Assembly: GCA_009379825.1 (NCBI GenBank)
Contig: WHTA01000004.1
Span: 1 to 64,000, forward strand
Direction of reading: 5' to 3'
Source of the DNA: Streptosporangiales bacterium
GTDB taxonomy: Bacteria; Actinomycetota; Actinomycetes; Streptosporangiales; WHST01
Length of the DNA: 64,000 nt
The translations under genes and the position numbers were made by a program. Under the pieces are notes generated by a model, which did not search any database, was not told the origin of the DNA, and was given only the letters and a program-made list of their open reading frames with translations. Shown piece by piece: positions 1-7,954 of the stretch. Numbering within the stretch: position 1 is the stretch's first letter; every line of letters begins with the position of its first letter.

Positions 1-1
1 C

Positions 2-94
2 TCGCCCCGCGAAATCCGTCGGTGCCTCAAGCGCTACATCGCCCGCCAGCTCTACCGACAAATGACGGCACTATCCGCTCACCCGACCGGGTAA
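2..94 (+). CDS. C-terminal tail of a transposase (IS110-like), cut by window edge
   Basis: The reading frame open from base 2 ends at TAA 92-94 and gives a basic tail of 30 residues containing REIRRCLKRYIARQLYR. This resembles the extreme C-terminus of IS110-family (DEDD) transposases as I remember them; no catalytic residues are in view. The rest of the element lies upstream of the window, so I cannot say whether the insertion sequence is intact. Its presence agrees with the unstable character of the next 12 kb. Confidence 0.5.
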   Translation, partial: SPREIRRCLKRYIARQLYRQMTALSAHPTG

Positions 95-164
95 GCACAG
101 ATGCTGATCTTGTTGGCTTGACACCAGACATAGAAGCGTCATTGGGGTCTTCGCTGCACTAGCC

Positions 165-395
165 GTGTTCGGCTACCGCAAGGCCAAGCCGCACGTCGAG
201 AGCTGGTTGGCTGATCGCGGAGTACGTGTCGGCGACCTGGCGGACCAGGCAAGCTTGTCGCCGACGGAGCTGTTCATTAACGGTGCCGCCATCCTGCTCG
301 GCATCGCGCTTCTGGTAGCCCTCCTTCGGACCTGGCGGCGAGTGCGGCGCCGCAAGCAGGACGGCGACAAAAAGAAGGCCAGGGTGTGGCGCTGA
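165..395 (+). CDS. Small single-pass membrane protein, unknown function
   Basis: A 76-residue product from a GTG start. A soluble N-terminal part (about 1-38) is followed by one hydrophobic segment (about 39-56, NGAAILLGIALLVALL) and a very basic tail rich in Arg and Lys, which predicts a cytoplasmic C-terminus. The frame stays open upstream to base 108 and encodes another hydrophobic stretch (VIGVFAALAVFGY), so the true start may lie further upstream or the 5' end may have been lost when the neighbouring transposon inserted. No family recognised. The 270 bases after it, up to 667, hold no convincing gene. Confidence 0.4.
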   Translation: MFGYRKAKPHVESWLADRGVRVGDLADQASLSPTELFINGAAILLGIALLVALLRTWRRVRRRKQDGDKKKARVWR

Positions 396-554
396 CGGCC
401 CCGCGGCGCCGCTCTTAGGCGTCTTGTTCATCTGGAGCACTCGTCCCAGATGATGTCGGTGCACGGTGTCGGCATCATTGGTTTCCTTCCGTCGGGCTGA
501 TGCGTTCACTTGCACCTTCGGCCGAGTAGCACCCCGCCAACAGGGGTTAAGGCA

Positions 555-618
555 GATCTGTGGACAGAGCTCGAGGGCGCCAGCTAGGGGCCACGGCTCG
601 TAGTTCTGTCCACAGATC
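555..618. repeat. Perfect 14-bp inverted repeat with 36-bp spacer
   Basis: GATCTGTGGACAGA at 555-568 is matched by its exact reverse complement at 605-618. The arms are far apart for a terminator and lie about 50 bases upstream of the lipoprotein gene that starts at 668. It could be a paired operator or an end of a small mobile element. No function is assigned. Confidence 0.6.
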
Positions 619-667
619 GCGGCGAGGGGGTTGCCGTGCCAACACGGCCCAGGCAGGCTATGGCGTC

Positions 668-1231
668 ATGACGGGGACACTCCGCGTTACCGCTGCTGCC
701 GTGCTGGCCACTGCCGTGGTCGCCGGCCTTTCGGCGTGTGCGGACGACCCGAAGCCGAAGACGCTCCCGAGCCTAACCCCTAGCGCGTCATCGCCCAGCC
801 CATCGACGACGAGCACGAAGGGCATGGCAGACAAGGAACAAATTGAGGCGGTCTATAAAGACTACAGCGCCCACTGGACCGAGGCACAGGATCTGCCTAA
901 GAGTAGGCAGCGGCGGTTTCTAGCGAAGTGGCTCAGTGACCCGCAACTGTCGGCGTCTATGTCCGGCCTACGAGGACTCAAAGAGGATAATCTCCGGCTC
1001 GAGGGCAAGTCGGTCCCGAATGTGTTCCGAGTGGAGATCGACGGAAAGCGGGCCACTGTCAACGATTGTTCGGATGATCGGATGGCCCTTATGCGTAACA
1101 CCCGCACGGGCAAGGTGACAAAGCGGTTCGGATACAACTGGTACGTCGCAGACTTCAAAAGAACCCGTAAGGGCTGGCGCATGCAAGGGAACGAGCTAAG
1201 GAAGCAGTCATGCGTTGGCCGAATCAGCTAG
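668..1231 (+). CDS. Putative secreted lipoprotein, paralogue of the 2112 gene
   Basis: The 187-residue product starts with a signal peptide ending in a lipobox (VVAGLSAC, Cys about residue 23), then a Ser/Pro/Thr-rich linker (about 28-50) and a compact domain. The domain ends with the pattern xVNDCSDD, GKVTKRFGYNWYV, KGWRM and a final Cys. The lipoprotein at 2112 has the matching pattern (SVDDCLDLS, AGWRVYDTFYQPEKC), so the two are divergent paralogues and the two Cys in each may form a disulfide. The upstream frame is open to base 560, but the ATG at 668 directly precedes the signal peptide. Codon use (cta, att, aaa) is less GC-rich than its neighbours. Function unknown; anchored outside the membrane. 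Confidence 0.6.
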   Translation: MTGTLRVTAAAVLATAVVAGLSACADDPKPKTLPSLTPSASSPSPSTTSTKGMADKEQIEAVYKDYSAHWTEAQDLPKSRQRRFLAKWLSDPQLSASMSGLRGLKEDNLRLEGKSVPNVFRVEIDGKRATVNDCSDDRMALMRNTRTGKVTKRFGYNWYVADFKRTRKGWRMQGNELRKQSCVGRIS

Positions 1232-2115
1232 GAAGGCGGGGAGTGGTCGTATTTCGACCTTTTCTGGGTCTGCTCGTCAGCCTGGTGGGTCTGCTCGCAG
1301 GTGTCATGGTTGGTGAGGTATTGGTGAGCCAGGGATTGGCTTCTGCTGCGGCGGCGGAGCCGAAGGAGGGCACTGCCGGTAAGTGGTGCGGTACCCGGCT
1401 GTGTGTCGGAGCTGGGAAGTCGCGGTCTGGGAGGTCGTCGGAGCCAGGTGTGCCGCCTTCGGGTGGGGCGGGGCCTTCGACGGGGGTTGGTGGTGGCAGG
1501 TCGGGTGGGCCGCCGCAGCCGTGTGATTCGACTGGGCGGGCGGTGTTGATGCGTGGTGATAACACCGGGAGCTGGAGCAAGGATCCGGTTGAGCGGCCGG
1601 AGTGCTCGACGCCGTCGCCGGGGGGTGGGGGTTATGGGGAGCCGGTGGTGACGGTGGCGGAGTTGGTGGAGCGGGCGCGTGCGCGGTTGCCTATTCCTGG
1701 GCCTGTGGTGGTGACGGCGCCGCCGCGGGGGAAGCGGATGCTCGTGCGGATGCCGACGTGGTTTTGGTTGGACGAGTCGCAGCATCGGGCGCGGTCGGTT
1801 ACGGCGCGGGCCGACGATGTGTGGGCCAAGGCGACGGCGTCGGCGTTTCGGTTGCGGGTGGATCCTGGTGATGGGTCGGCGCCGGTGACGTGTGCGGCGC
1901 CGGGGGTTGCGTACGCGAAGGACGCCGACGAGCAGGACGCGTGCCGGCACGCGTATAAGCGGAAGGGCACGTACACGGTGCGGGTCACTGTGTCGTGGGG
2001 TGCGGACTGGGCCGGGTCGGATGGTGACGGTGGGACGTTGCCGACGATGACTCGGTCGACCACGTTCCAGGTCCGGGTGGTTGAGGCGCGTAGCGAGCTC
2101 GTCGACAACCCATGA
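1210..2115 (+). CDS. Secreted protein with C-terminal PKD-like domain
   Basis: A 301-residue product. The start at ATG 1210 follows an AAGGAAG ribosome site and overlaps the upstream lipoprotein gene by 22 bases. A signal peptide or anchor covers about 10-50 (hydrophobic, ending ASAAAAEP). Next comes a Gly/Ser/Pro-rich low-complexity stretch (60-145), then a region with VVTAPPRGKRMLVRMPTWFWL, and a C-terminal beta-rich domain whose GTYTVRVTVSW motif is typical of PKD folds. Two Cys (CAAPG and DACRHAY) could pair. The 3' end overlaps the next gene by ATGA, so the three secreted proteins look like one operon. A decayed copy lies inverted at 9044-9349. Role unknown; position beside MinD and FtsK-like ATPases suggests a cell-envelope partner of that module (inference). 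Confidence 0.65.
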   Translation: MRWPNQLGRRGVVVFRPFLGLLVSLVGLLAGVMVGEVLVSQGLASAAAAEPKEGTAGKWCGTRLCVGAGKSRSGRSSEPGVPPSGGAGPSTGVGGGRSGGPPQPCDSTGRAVLMRGDNTGSWSKDPVERPECSTPSPGGGGYGEPVVTVAELVERARARLPIPGPVVVTAPPRGKRMLVRMPTWFWLDESQHRARSVTARADDVWAKATASAFRLRVDPGDGSAPVTCAAPGVAYAKDADEQDACRHAYKRKGTYTVRVTVSWGADWAGSDGDGGTLPTMTRSTTFQVRVVEARSELVDNP

Positions 2116-2798
2116 ACGGACGCTGGTTCGGCCGCCGGGTGCTGGCCGGTGCTGCCGTGCTCGCGTTGGCCGGGCCCGCGGCCGCGTGCGCACAGGAGGA
2201 GGACGAGCCGGTGGAGCTGCCGTCGTTGACCGGCAGCGAGACCGTGAACCGTACGCCCAGCGCGACGTCCGCGCCGTCGGAGACCGCGTCCGGGGACTAC
2301 TCCGACCAGGCCATGGGCGCCGAGGACGCGGTCCGCGAGGTGTACAAGGCGCTGATCGACGTGTCGCACCGGGCGCAACGCAAGCCGCCAGCTGAGCAGC
2401 GCGAGTACCTCGGCGGCTGGACGACCGGCGCCGAGCTGCGCGCTCGCCTGCAGGCGCTGCGCACCAACCACCGCGAGCACGAGCGGCTCGTCGGGCATGA
2501 GGAGTCAAACGTCATGCGCGTCGACATCTACGCCGACGGCAAGACGGCCAGCGTCGACGACTGCCTGGACCTGAGCAAGTCGTACTCGGTCGATGCCCGG
2601 ACCGGACGGGAGATCGCCGGCTCCCGCGGCACGGAGGACTTCTGGGGGATCGCCTTCCTACGGAAGACGGACGCCGGCTGGCGGGTGTACGACACCTTCT
2701 ACCAGCCGGAGAAATGCACGGTCGGGTCCACGCCCGCGCGGCCGGCTTCACCACCCCGTACCCCCACCTCCAGCTCGACGGCGACGCCGACCGACTGA
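2112..2798 (+). CDS. Putative lipoprotein, paralogue of the 668 gene
   Basis: A 228-residue product with a Tat/Sec-like N-terminus (NGRWFGRRVLAGAAVLALAG) and an AAAC lipobox-like Cys about residue 26. A Thr/Ser-rich linker (40-65) leads to an alpha/beta domain (70-205), and the tail is again Ser/Thr/Pro-rich. VDIYADGKTASVDDCLD and AGWRVYDTFYQPEKC parallel the 668 lipoprotein, including both Cys positions. It overlaps the PKD-like gene by four bases. After the stop, about 200 non-coding bases lead to the MinD-like gene and include a TTATCCACA sequence at 2816-2824. Function unknown. Confidence 0.6.
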   Translation: MNGRWFGRRVLAGAAVLALAGPAAACAQEEDEPVELPSLTGSETVNRTPSATSAPSETASGDYSDQAMGAEDAVREVYKALIDVSHRAQRKPPAEQREYLGGWTTGAELRARLQALRTNHREHERLVGHEESNVMRVDIYADGKTASVDDCLDLSKSYSVDARTGREIAGSRGTEDFWGIAFLRKTDAGWRVYDTFYQPEKCTVGSTPARPASPPRTPTSSSTATPTD

Positions 2799-3001
2799 GG
2801 CTGTTGAGCCCGAAGTTATCCACAAGTGTGCCGGTGTACCATCGGCTGTCCCACTGTCACGCCGGTGGTTGCCGAACGCCGCCAAAGTAGCCGTCGGCGA
2901 TCCGAATCCGTCGTCACTGCACGCCCGGGGCAGACGGCAAGCAGCAGGTTGTGGAAATCTTGTTACCGTCGGGAGCAGACCACCAGATCGTCGGGGGCGG
3001 C

Positions 3002-4375
3002 ATGACGCAGAACGCGGATGGCTCGGAGTCATACACTCAGCCGCCGCATGCCCCGGTTCAGGCCGACGCTGACCACTCCGACGCAGGTCAGCGCGATGAG
3101 CCGCCGTCGCAGAGCGAGCCCGCGGATACCCCGGACGCCGGTTCGGCCGGCTGGGCACCGCAGCATCCGTCGTTCGACGAGGCGCAGGACCCCTGGGGTC
3201 AGGGGCAGGTCGGGTACCAGCCGGGGCAGCCCTGGCAGCCACCGAGCCAGGACGGTGTTCCCAATCACGTCCCACACCCGCAGCCACCAGCCGATCCGTA
3301 CCGGAGCGACGCATACCCGACGGCGCCGTACTATCAGGACTATCCACAGCCCGGATCGATGACTTATCCACAGGGTCATGAACAGCCCCAGGAACCGCAG
3401 CCGCAGGGCCCGCAGCCACCGCAGCCGGCGCCCACGCCGCGGCCCGACGTGGTGAACCCGTTCCTGGAGCAGAGCCACAGCATCCCGCAGAAGGGCATGC
3501 GGCGGGCGGTCTACCGGGCGACGTTCGGCACCGTCAACCTCGGCCCCTCGGACGACGAACTTGCGGCGCGGCTACGTCGGGAGCGGGTCACCCGGCCGCT
3601 GCACGGCGCGTGGCGGGTCGTCGTGATGAGCATCAAGGGCGGCGTCGGCAAGACCACCACGGCGGCGATGACCGGCCGGACGCTCGCGGAGTGGCGCGGC
3701 GACCGCGTCGTCGCCCTCGACACCAACCCGGACATGGGCACGTTGGGCGACCGCCTGGTGGGCGCCACGGACGTCACCGTACGTGGGCTGCTCGCGCACG
3801 ACGCCAGGTCGCCGATCCAGCAGGTCGCCGAGGTGAACAGGTACACCAACCTGGCCGGACGGCTGCACGTGCTGGCCAACGAGCAGGACCCCGCGGTCAG
3901 CGAGGACTTCAGCGGCATCGAGTACCAGCACACGCTCAGCATCCTCGAGCGCTTCTACAACGTGATCATCGCCGACTGCGGTACCGGCGTGCTGCGTCCG
4001 TGGGTACGCGACATGCTGGCGCTGGCGAACACGCTGGTCGTCGTGGCCGAACCGAAGGGCGACGCGGCCACCCGGGCGGCCGGCACCCTCGACTGGATCG
4101 CCCAGCACGGCTTCCACGACCTGGTCTCGCGGTCGGTGGCAGTCATCAACTACCGCAGCCCCACGCCGAAGAGCCTCGACGTCGACGCGCTCACCACGTT
4201 CTTCGCCGAACGGTGCCGCGCCGTCTGCAAGATCCGCTACGACGAACACCTGGATCTGGGGGTCCAGATCCAGTACGACCCGATCCCCGATGCGCCGACC
4301 GAGGCGTACGTCGCCGACGCCACGAAGGAGGACTACCTGGAGCTGGCCGCGACCATCGCGGACGAGTTCCGATGA
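3002..4375 (+). CDS. EspI-like ATPase: Pro/Gln-rich N-terminus plus MinD/ParA domain
   Basis: A 457-residue product. Residues 1-165 are disordered, rich in Pro, Gln and Tyr. Residues 205-457 form a MinD/ParA-type P-loop ATPase with the deviant Walker A KGGVGKTTT (about 209-217), LDTNPDMGTLGDRL and the later VVVAEPKGDAATRA. This architecture is that of EspI and related MinD-like proteins in actinobacterial ESX (type VII) loci. In M. tuberculosis EspI modulates ESX-1 output. The start ATG 3002 begins the low-complexity region; an upstream extension to 2951 is possible but has no clear ribosome site. Followed after 115 bases by the FtsK-like gene, so both are probably one system. Cytosolic regulator or spatial ATPase (inference). 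Confidence 0.75.
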   Translation: MTQNADGSESYTQPPHAPVQADADHSDAGQRDEPPSQSEPADTPDAGSAGWAPQHPSFDEAQDPWGQGQVGYQPGQPWQPPSQDGVPNHVPHPQPPADPYRSDAYPTAPYYQDYPQPGSMTYPQGHEQPQEPQPQGPQPPQPAPTPRPDVVNPFLEQSHSIPQKGMRRAVYRATFGTVNLGPSDDELAARLRRERVTRPLHGAWRVVVMSIKGGVGKTTTAAMTGRTLAEWRGDRVVALDTNPDMGTLGDRLVGATDVTVRGLLAHDARSPIQQVAEVNRYTNLAGRLHVLANEQDPAVSEDFSGIEYQHTLSILERFYNVIIADCGTGVLRPWVRDMLALANTLVVVAEPKGDAATRAAGTLDWIAQHGFHDLVSRSVAVINYRSPTPKSLDVDALTTFFAERCRAVCKIRYDEHLDLGVQIQYDPIPDAPTEAYVADATKEDYLELAATIADEFR

Positions 4376-4490
4376 CCAGATGAGCTGGCAGCGGATCGCT
4401 GGTAATCTCCACCGGCGCTCACGCTCATGATCAAGCTGACCGAAGACGCGGGACCAACAGCACAGTAAGCGCCTGGAGGCAACACCCAAT

Positions 4491-7232
4491 ATGGGTCAGA
4501 CGGTTGCGGACCGGCTCGCCGCGGCTCTCGAGGCCGTGGAGCTTCGTCGGTTGGAACTCGGTGCTGCGGCTGAGACCGCGGCGACTACGGCGGATCGACA
4601 GCAGAACGCGGAGGCGACCGGGGTCGCCGACCAGCTACGTACCGCGCGAGCGCGTGCCCGGGGGCAGTTGTCCGCTGCCCTGGACGGCACCCGCAACGCG
4701 ATCGGTGAGCTGTTCCGCAGCGGGTCGCCGTACGGCTGGAGTGCCTGGGACTCGCCGGTGTGGAGCGCGGAGTACCGCGAACCGATCTCCCCGCCGCACC
4801 TGGTCGCGGTGACGAGCTTGCACATGGCCAGCCCGGAGGGCGCCGAGGTGGTGCCGCTCGCGCTGCCGGCCGTCGGCACCAGCTTGGTCATCACGCACGA
4901 CGCGGGCGCCGCCGCCGCTGCGCACGCGCTCGCGCAGTCGTTCGTCGTACGGGCCGTCGCGGCGTCCCAGCCGGGCGCGATGCGCGTGCACCTGATCGAC
5001 GCGGCCGGCTTCGGGCAGAACCTCGGCATGCTCAGCCGGCTGCCGGAACCGTTGGCCAGCGGCGGCGTACGCGCGGTCGCCGACGAGATCTCGGCCGACC
5101 TGCGCGGGGTGCTCGACCACATCCAGGAGCTCAGCACGAAAGTACTGCTCGGCGGCTCGGACACGCTCGTGGACCGCTGGCGCCGCGGCACGGCGAACGG
5201 CGTGCCGTGCTCGATCGTCTTCGCCGGCGGGCTGCCGATCGGGTTGAAGAACGAGAGCTTCGAGCAACTCTGCGCCGTCGCGCGGGCGGGTCAGCGCTGC
5301 GGTGTTGCGGTCGTGGCGGTGCTCGACACCAGCCGTCCGCTCAGTCACGGCATCAAGCTCAGCGATCTCACCGAGCACTCGCATCATCTGCACGTCGGTG
5401 GCGACGGGTTCGCCACCTGGGAGACCACGCCGACCGAGCTGCAGAAGTACGTGAAGGCCAGTTGCCCGGACGCACCCGGTCACGCACAACACAGGTTCTT
5501 CGCCGACGTGCTCGCGCCGGCGGCACGCCAGGGCGCCAACCGTCCGGTACGGCTGCGGTACTTCCTGCAGCAGGAGAAGCCGTGGCTGACCAACACCAAG
5601 GAGAAGCTGTCCGCGGTCATCGGCCGGCGCGGCGACGGGTCGCCGCAGGAGGTGGAGCTCGGGGACGCCGAAGGCGTACCGATCCACGGGCTGATAGTCG
5701 GGCCGACCGGCTCGGGCAAGACCACGTTGCTGCACTCCCTCGTCCACTCGCTGGCGCACAGGCACAGCCCGGAAGAGCTGGAGCTGCACCTGCTCGACAT
5801 GAAGGCCGGGGTGGAGTTCGCGGAGTACGCGCCGCGCCCGGACCGGCCGACGCTTCCGCACATCCGTACCGTCGGCATCGAAGCGGACCAGCACTTCGCC
5901 CTGGGTGTGCTGCGCTATCTCGTCCAGCTCGACGAGCAACGGCGCGAGCTGTTCAAGCAGACCGCCGACCGCTACCGCGAGCCGGTGCCCAACCTCGCCA
6001 GCTACCGCCGGGTGACCGGCGACACGCTCCCCCGGGTACTCCTCATCGCGGACGAGTTCCAGCTGATGATGGAGGGCGAGACGGAGGCGCAGGCCTGGGA
6101 GGCGCTCGAGACGCTCGCCAAGCAGGCGCGTAGCCAGGGCATCCACCTGCTGCTCGCGACCCAGAGCCTCGCGTCGCTCGGCACGCTGCGCGGCAGCCAG
6201 GTGACGTCCGTCTTCAACCAGCTGCACCTGCGCGTCGCCCTACGGTGCCCGCCGGACGAGCTGACCAGGGTGCTCGGCCGGATGGTGCAGGGACGGCTGG
6301 ACAACAACCGCCGCGGTTCCGGCGTGCTGAACCCGGCCCGCGGTGACCGTGACCACGACGAGGTGTTCCAGACAGCGATCCTGGAGGCGGACGAGCGCGC
6401 CAACCTCCGCCACCACCTGGCCGAGCGCGCCAAGCGGCCGGGACAGATCAGGGTCAGCCGGGGCACCGGCGGGGTCGAGCTCGCCGACGTCGCCGACGCG
6501 ATCCGGCAGTCGACCGAGCCGACGCTGTACGTCGGCGCACCGGTCGGCGTCACCCCGTCGGTCGTCGGGGTGCCGTTGTCCGCCGGCGCCGGACGTGGCC
6601 TGTTGCTGTCGGCACGCGACGAGCGCCTCGCGATCGCGCAGATCTGCTCCTCGTTGTTGGCGTTCGCGCTGCAGGAGGATGTCGGCGAGGTCGGGTTGAC
6701 CATCGTCGACCTGCTGCCGGAGAACCTGCCCGCGCGCGGGCCGCTGGACGACGTCATCGCGTACTACGACGGCGCGATCCGGCACGTCGGCCAGAGCCGG
6801 ATGAACGAGCTGTCCACGTTGGTGGACACGTCGCTGGACACGAACGTGGTCGCGGTGGTCGGCCTGCACCATGCCGGCGTGACCGCGCCGATCAGGCCGG
6901 ATCCTGAGCACCCGGGGTCCGCGCTCGACTGGCTGTTCACGGTCGCTCCGACGAAGGGTGTGCATCCACTGATCTGGGTGGACGAGCCCGAACGGCTCAA
7001 GTCGCTGGGCAAGGAGTCGTCGCGGCTGCAGCTGCGGTGCGTCTCCGGCGTCGACCAGTTCACCGCCGGCAGCTACCTCGGCACGAAGCCGCCGTTCGTC
7101 GCGCCCGCCGGACGCCTGTGGTTCAGGGACATGCGCGACGAGGGCGCCCCGGTGCTCGTCGACCCGTTCGCGCGTCCCTCGCCGGAGATCGTCGTCCCCT
7201 CTCGGCCGGTACGGGAAGTTGGTGCGTCGTGA
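4491..7232 (+). CDS. FtsK/SpoIIIE-type ATPase (EccC-like, soluble)
   Basis: A 913-residue product. An alanine-rich coiled coil covers about 1-85. A first alpha/beta region (110-300) looks like a degenerate ATPase. The main FtsK/SpoIIIE domain has Walker A GPTGSGKTTLL (about 403-413), Walker B VLLIADEFQ (about 515-523) and LLATQSLASL. A third region (680-880) again looks ATPase-like but has AGAGRGLLL in place of a full P-loop. Serial ATPase domains recall EccC of type VII secretion, but EccC normally has N-terminal membrane helices and none are visible here. Membrane anchoring could come from the next gene, which overlaps by GTGA. A GGAGG sits 11 bases before the ATG. Likely a translocation motor; substrate unknown. 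Confidence 0.75.
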   Translation: MGQTVADRLAAALEAVELRRLELGAAAETAATTADRQQNAEATGVADQLRTARARARGQLSAALDGTRNAIGELFRSGSPYGWSAWDSPVWSAEYREPISPPHLVAVTSLHMASPEGAEVVPLALPAVGTSLVITHDAGAAAAAHALAQSFVVRAVAASQPGAMRVHLIDAAGFGQNLGMLSRLPEPLASGGVRAVADEISADLRGVLDHIQELSTKVLLGGSDTLVDRWRRGTANGVPCSIVFAGGLPIGLKNESFEQLCAVARAGQRCGVAVVAVLDTSRPLSHGIKLSDLTEHSHHLHVGGDGFATWETTPTELQKYVKASCPDAPGHAQHRFFADVLAPAARQGANRPVRLRYFLQQEKPWLTNTKEKLSAVIGRRGDGSPQEVELGDAEGVPIHGLIVGPTGSGKTTLLHSLVHSLAHRHSPEELELHLLDMKAGVEFAEYAPRPDRPTLPHIRTVGIEADQHFALGVLRYLVQLDEQRRELFKQTADRYREPVPNLASYRRVTGDTLPRVLLIADEFQLMMEGETEAQAWEALETLAKQARSQGIHLLLATQSLASLGTLRGSQVTSVFNQLHLRVALRCPPDELTRVLGRMVQGRLDNNRRGSGVLNPARGDRDHDEVFQTAILEADERANLRHHLAERAKRPGQIRVSRGTGGVELADVADAIRQSTEPTLYVGAPVGVTPSVVGVPLSAGAGRGLLLSARDERLAIAQICSSLLAFALQEDVGEVGLTIVDLLPENLPARGPLDDVIAYYDGAIRHVGQSRMNELSTLVDTSLDTNVVAVVGLHHAGVTAPIRPDPEHPGSALDWLFTVAPTKGVHPLIWVDEPERLKSLGKESSRLQLRCVSGVDQFTAGSYLGTKPPFVAPAGRLWFRDMRDEGAPVLVDPFARPSPEIVVPSRPVREVGAS

Positions 7233-7951
7233 GCAACGAGGTCGGTGACACGTACCTACGGGCGCTGCTCGACTTCAACGTGGCCGCGCGGCAGGCCTGG
7301 AAGGCCCTGCACGACGCCGAGACCATCGAACGCACTGCGGGCGAGGGGCGCCGCGAGCAGACCGAGCAACGCCGCCGGCAGATCGACGACTCGCTGCGCC
7401 GGGCCAGCGAGGCACGTGACCTCGTGCTCGAGGTGCAGGACCGTACCGGTGCAGGCGAGGTGCCGCGGCAGATCGCGTCCGCCGGGCTGAGCTTCCCGAA
7501 CTGGGAGACGGCCAGCGACAACCTGAACGCCAGCACGTCCAGACTCGAGCAGGCCGAGACCGAGCTCCGTGAGGTGGAGAAGGAGGTCGACGTCTGGCAC
7601 GAGGAGCGCGGCAAACGCGCGAAGGTGCTGGTGTGGTTCGCGGCCGGCGCGATGGCGATGGTCGTGCTGCTGGCGTTCATCCTGGACTTCGCGGCCCGCT
7701 TCCCGTTCTTCTCCAGTCCGACGTTGCTCCTGCTGCTGCTGGGGGTAATCCTGGTCGCTGCCGCCGGTGGCACGGCGGCGGTGTTGTTGAAGCACCCGGA
7801 CGTGACCGAGGGCCCGCCGCTTCGTACGGTGGTGAACTTCGCCGGCCTCGCCAGGCTGTGTGGACGGGTCGCGGCACCGGCAGCCGGCATATTCGTCGTC
7901 ATCCGCGTCCTGTTGGGCATCGTGCTCACCATCGCCGGCTGGCTCGGTTGA
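7229..7951 (+). CDS. Coiled-coil membrane protein, partner of the FtsK-like ATPase
   Basis: A 240-residue product from GTG 7229, overlapping the FtsK-like gene by four bases. Residues 10-140 are strongly charged and alpha-helical (Arg/Glu-rich coiled coil). Three hydrophobic segments follow, at about 132-155, 166-188 and 212-240. The N-terminal coil resembles in style the coil at the start of the FtsK-like protein, so the two may pair and give that soluble ATPase a membrane anchor. That role is inferred from translational coupling and topology only; I recognise no family. Confidence 0.6.
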   Translation: MSNEVGDTYLRALLDFNVAARQAWKALHDAETIERTAGEGRREQTEQRRRQIDDSLRRASEARDLVLEVQDRTGAGEVPRQIASAGLSFPNWETASDNLNASTSRLEQAETELREVEKEVDVWHEERGKRAKVLVWFAAGAMAMVVLLAFILDFAARFPFFSSPTLLLLLLGVILVAAAGGTAAVLLKHPDVTEGPPLRTVVNFAGLARLCGRVAAPAAGIFVVIRVLLGIVLTIAGWLG

Positions 7952-7954
7952 TCG

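Noticed and set aside
1228-2508. Reverse-strand 426-residue frame
   Set aside because: Its composition (Arg, Pro, His runs) is that of an antisense shadow of the PKD-like and lipoprotein genes.
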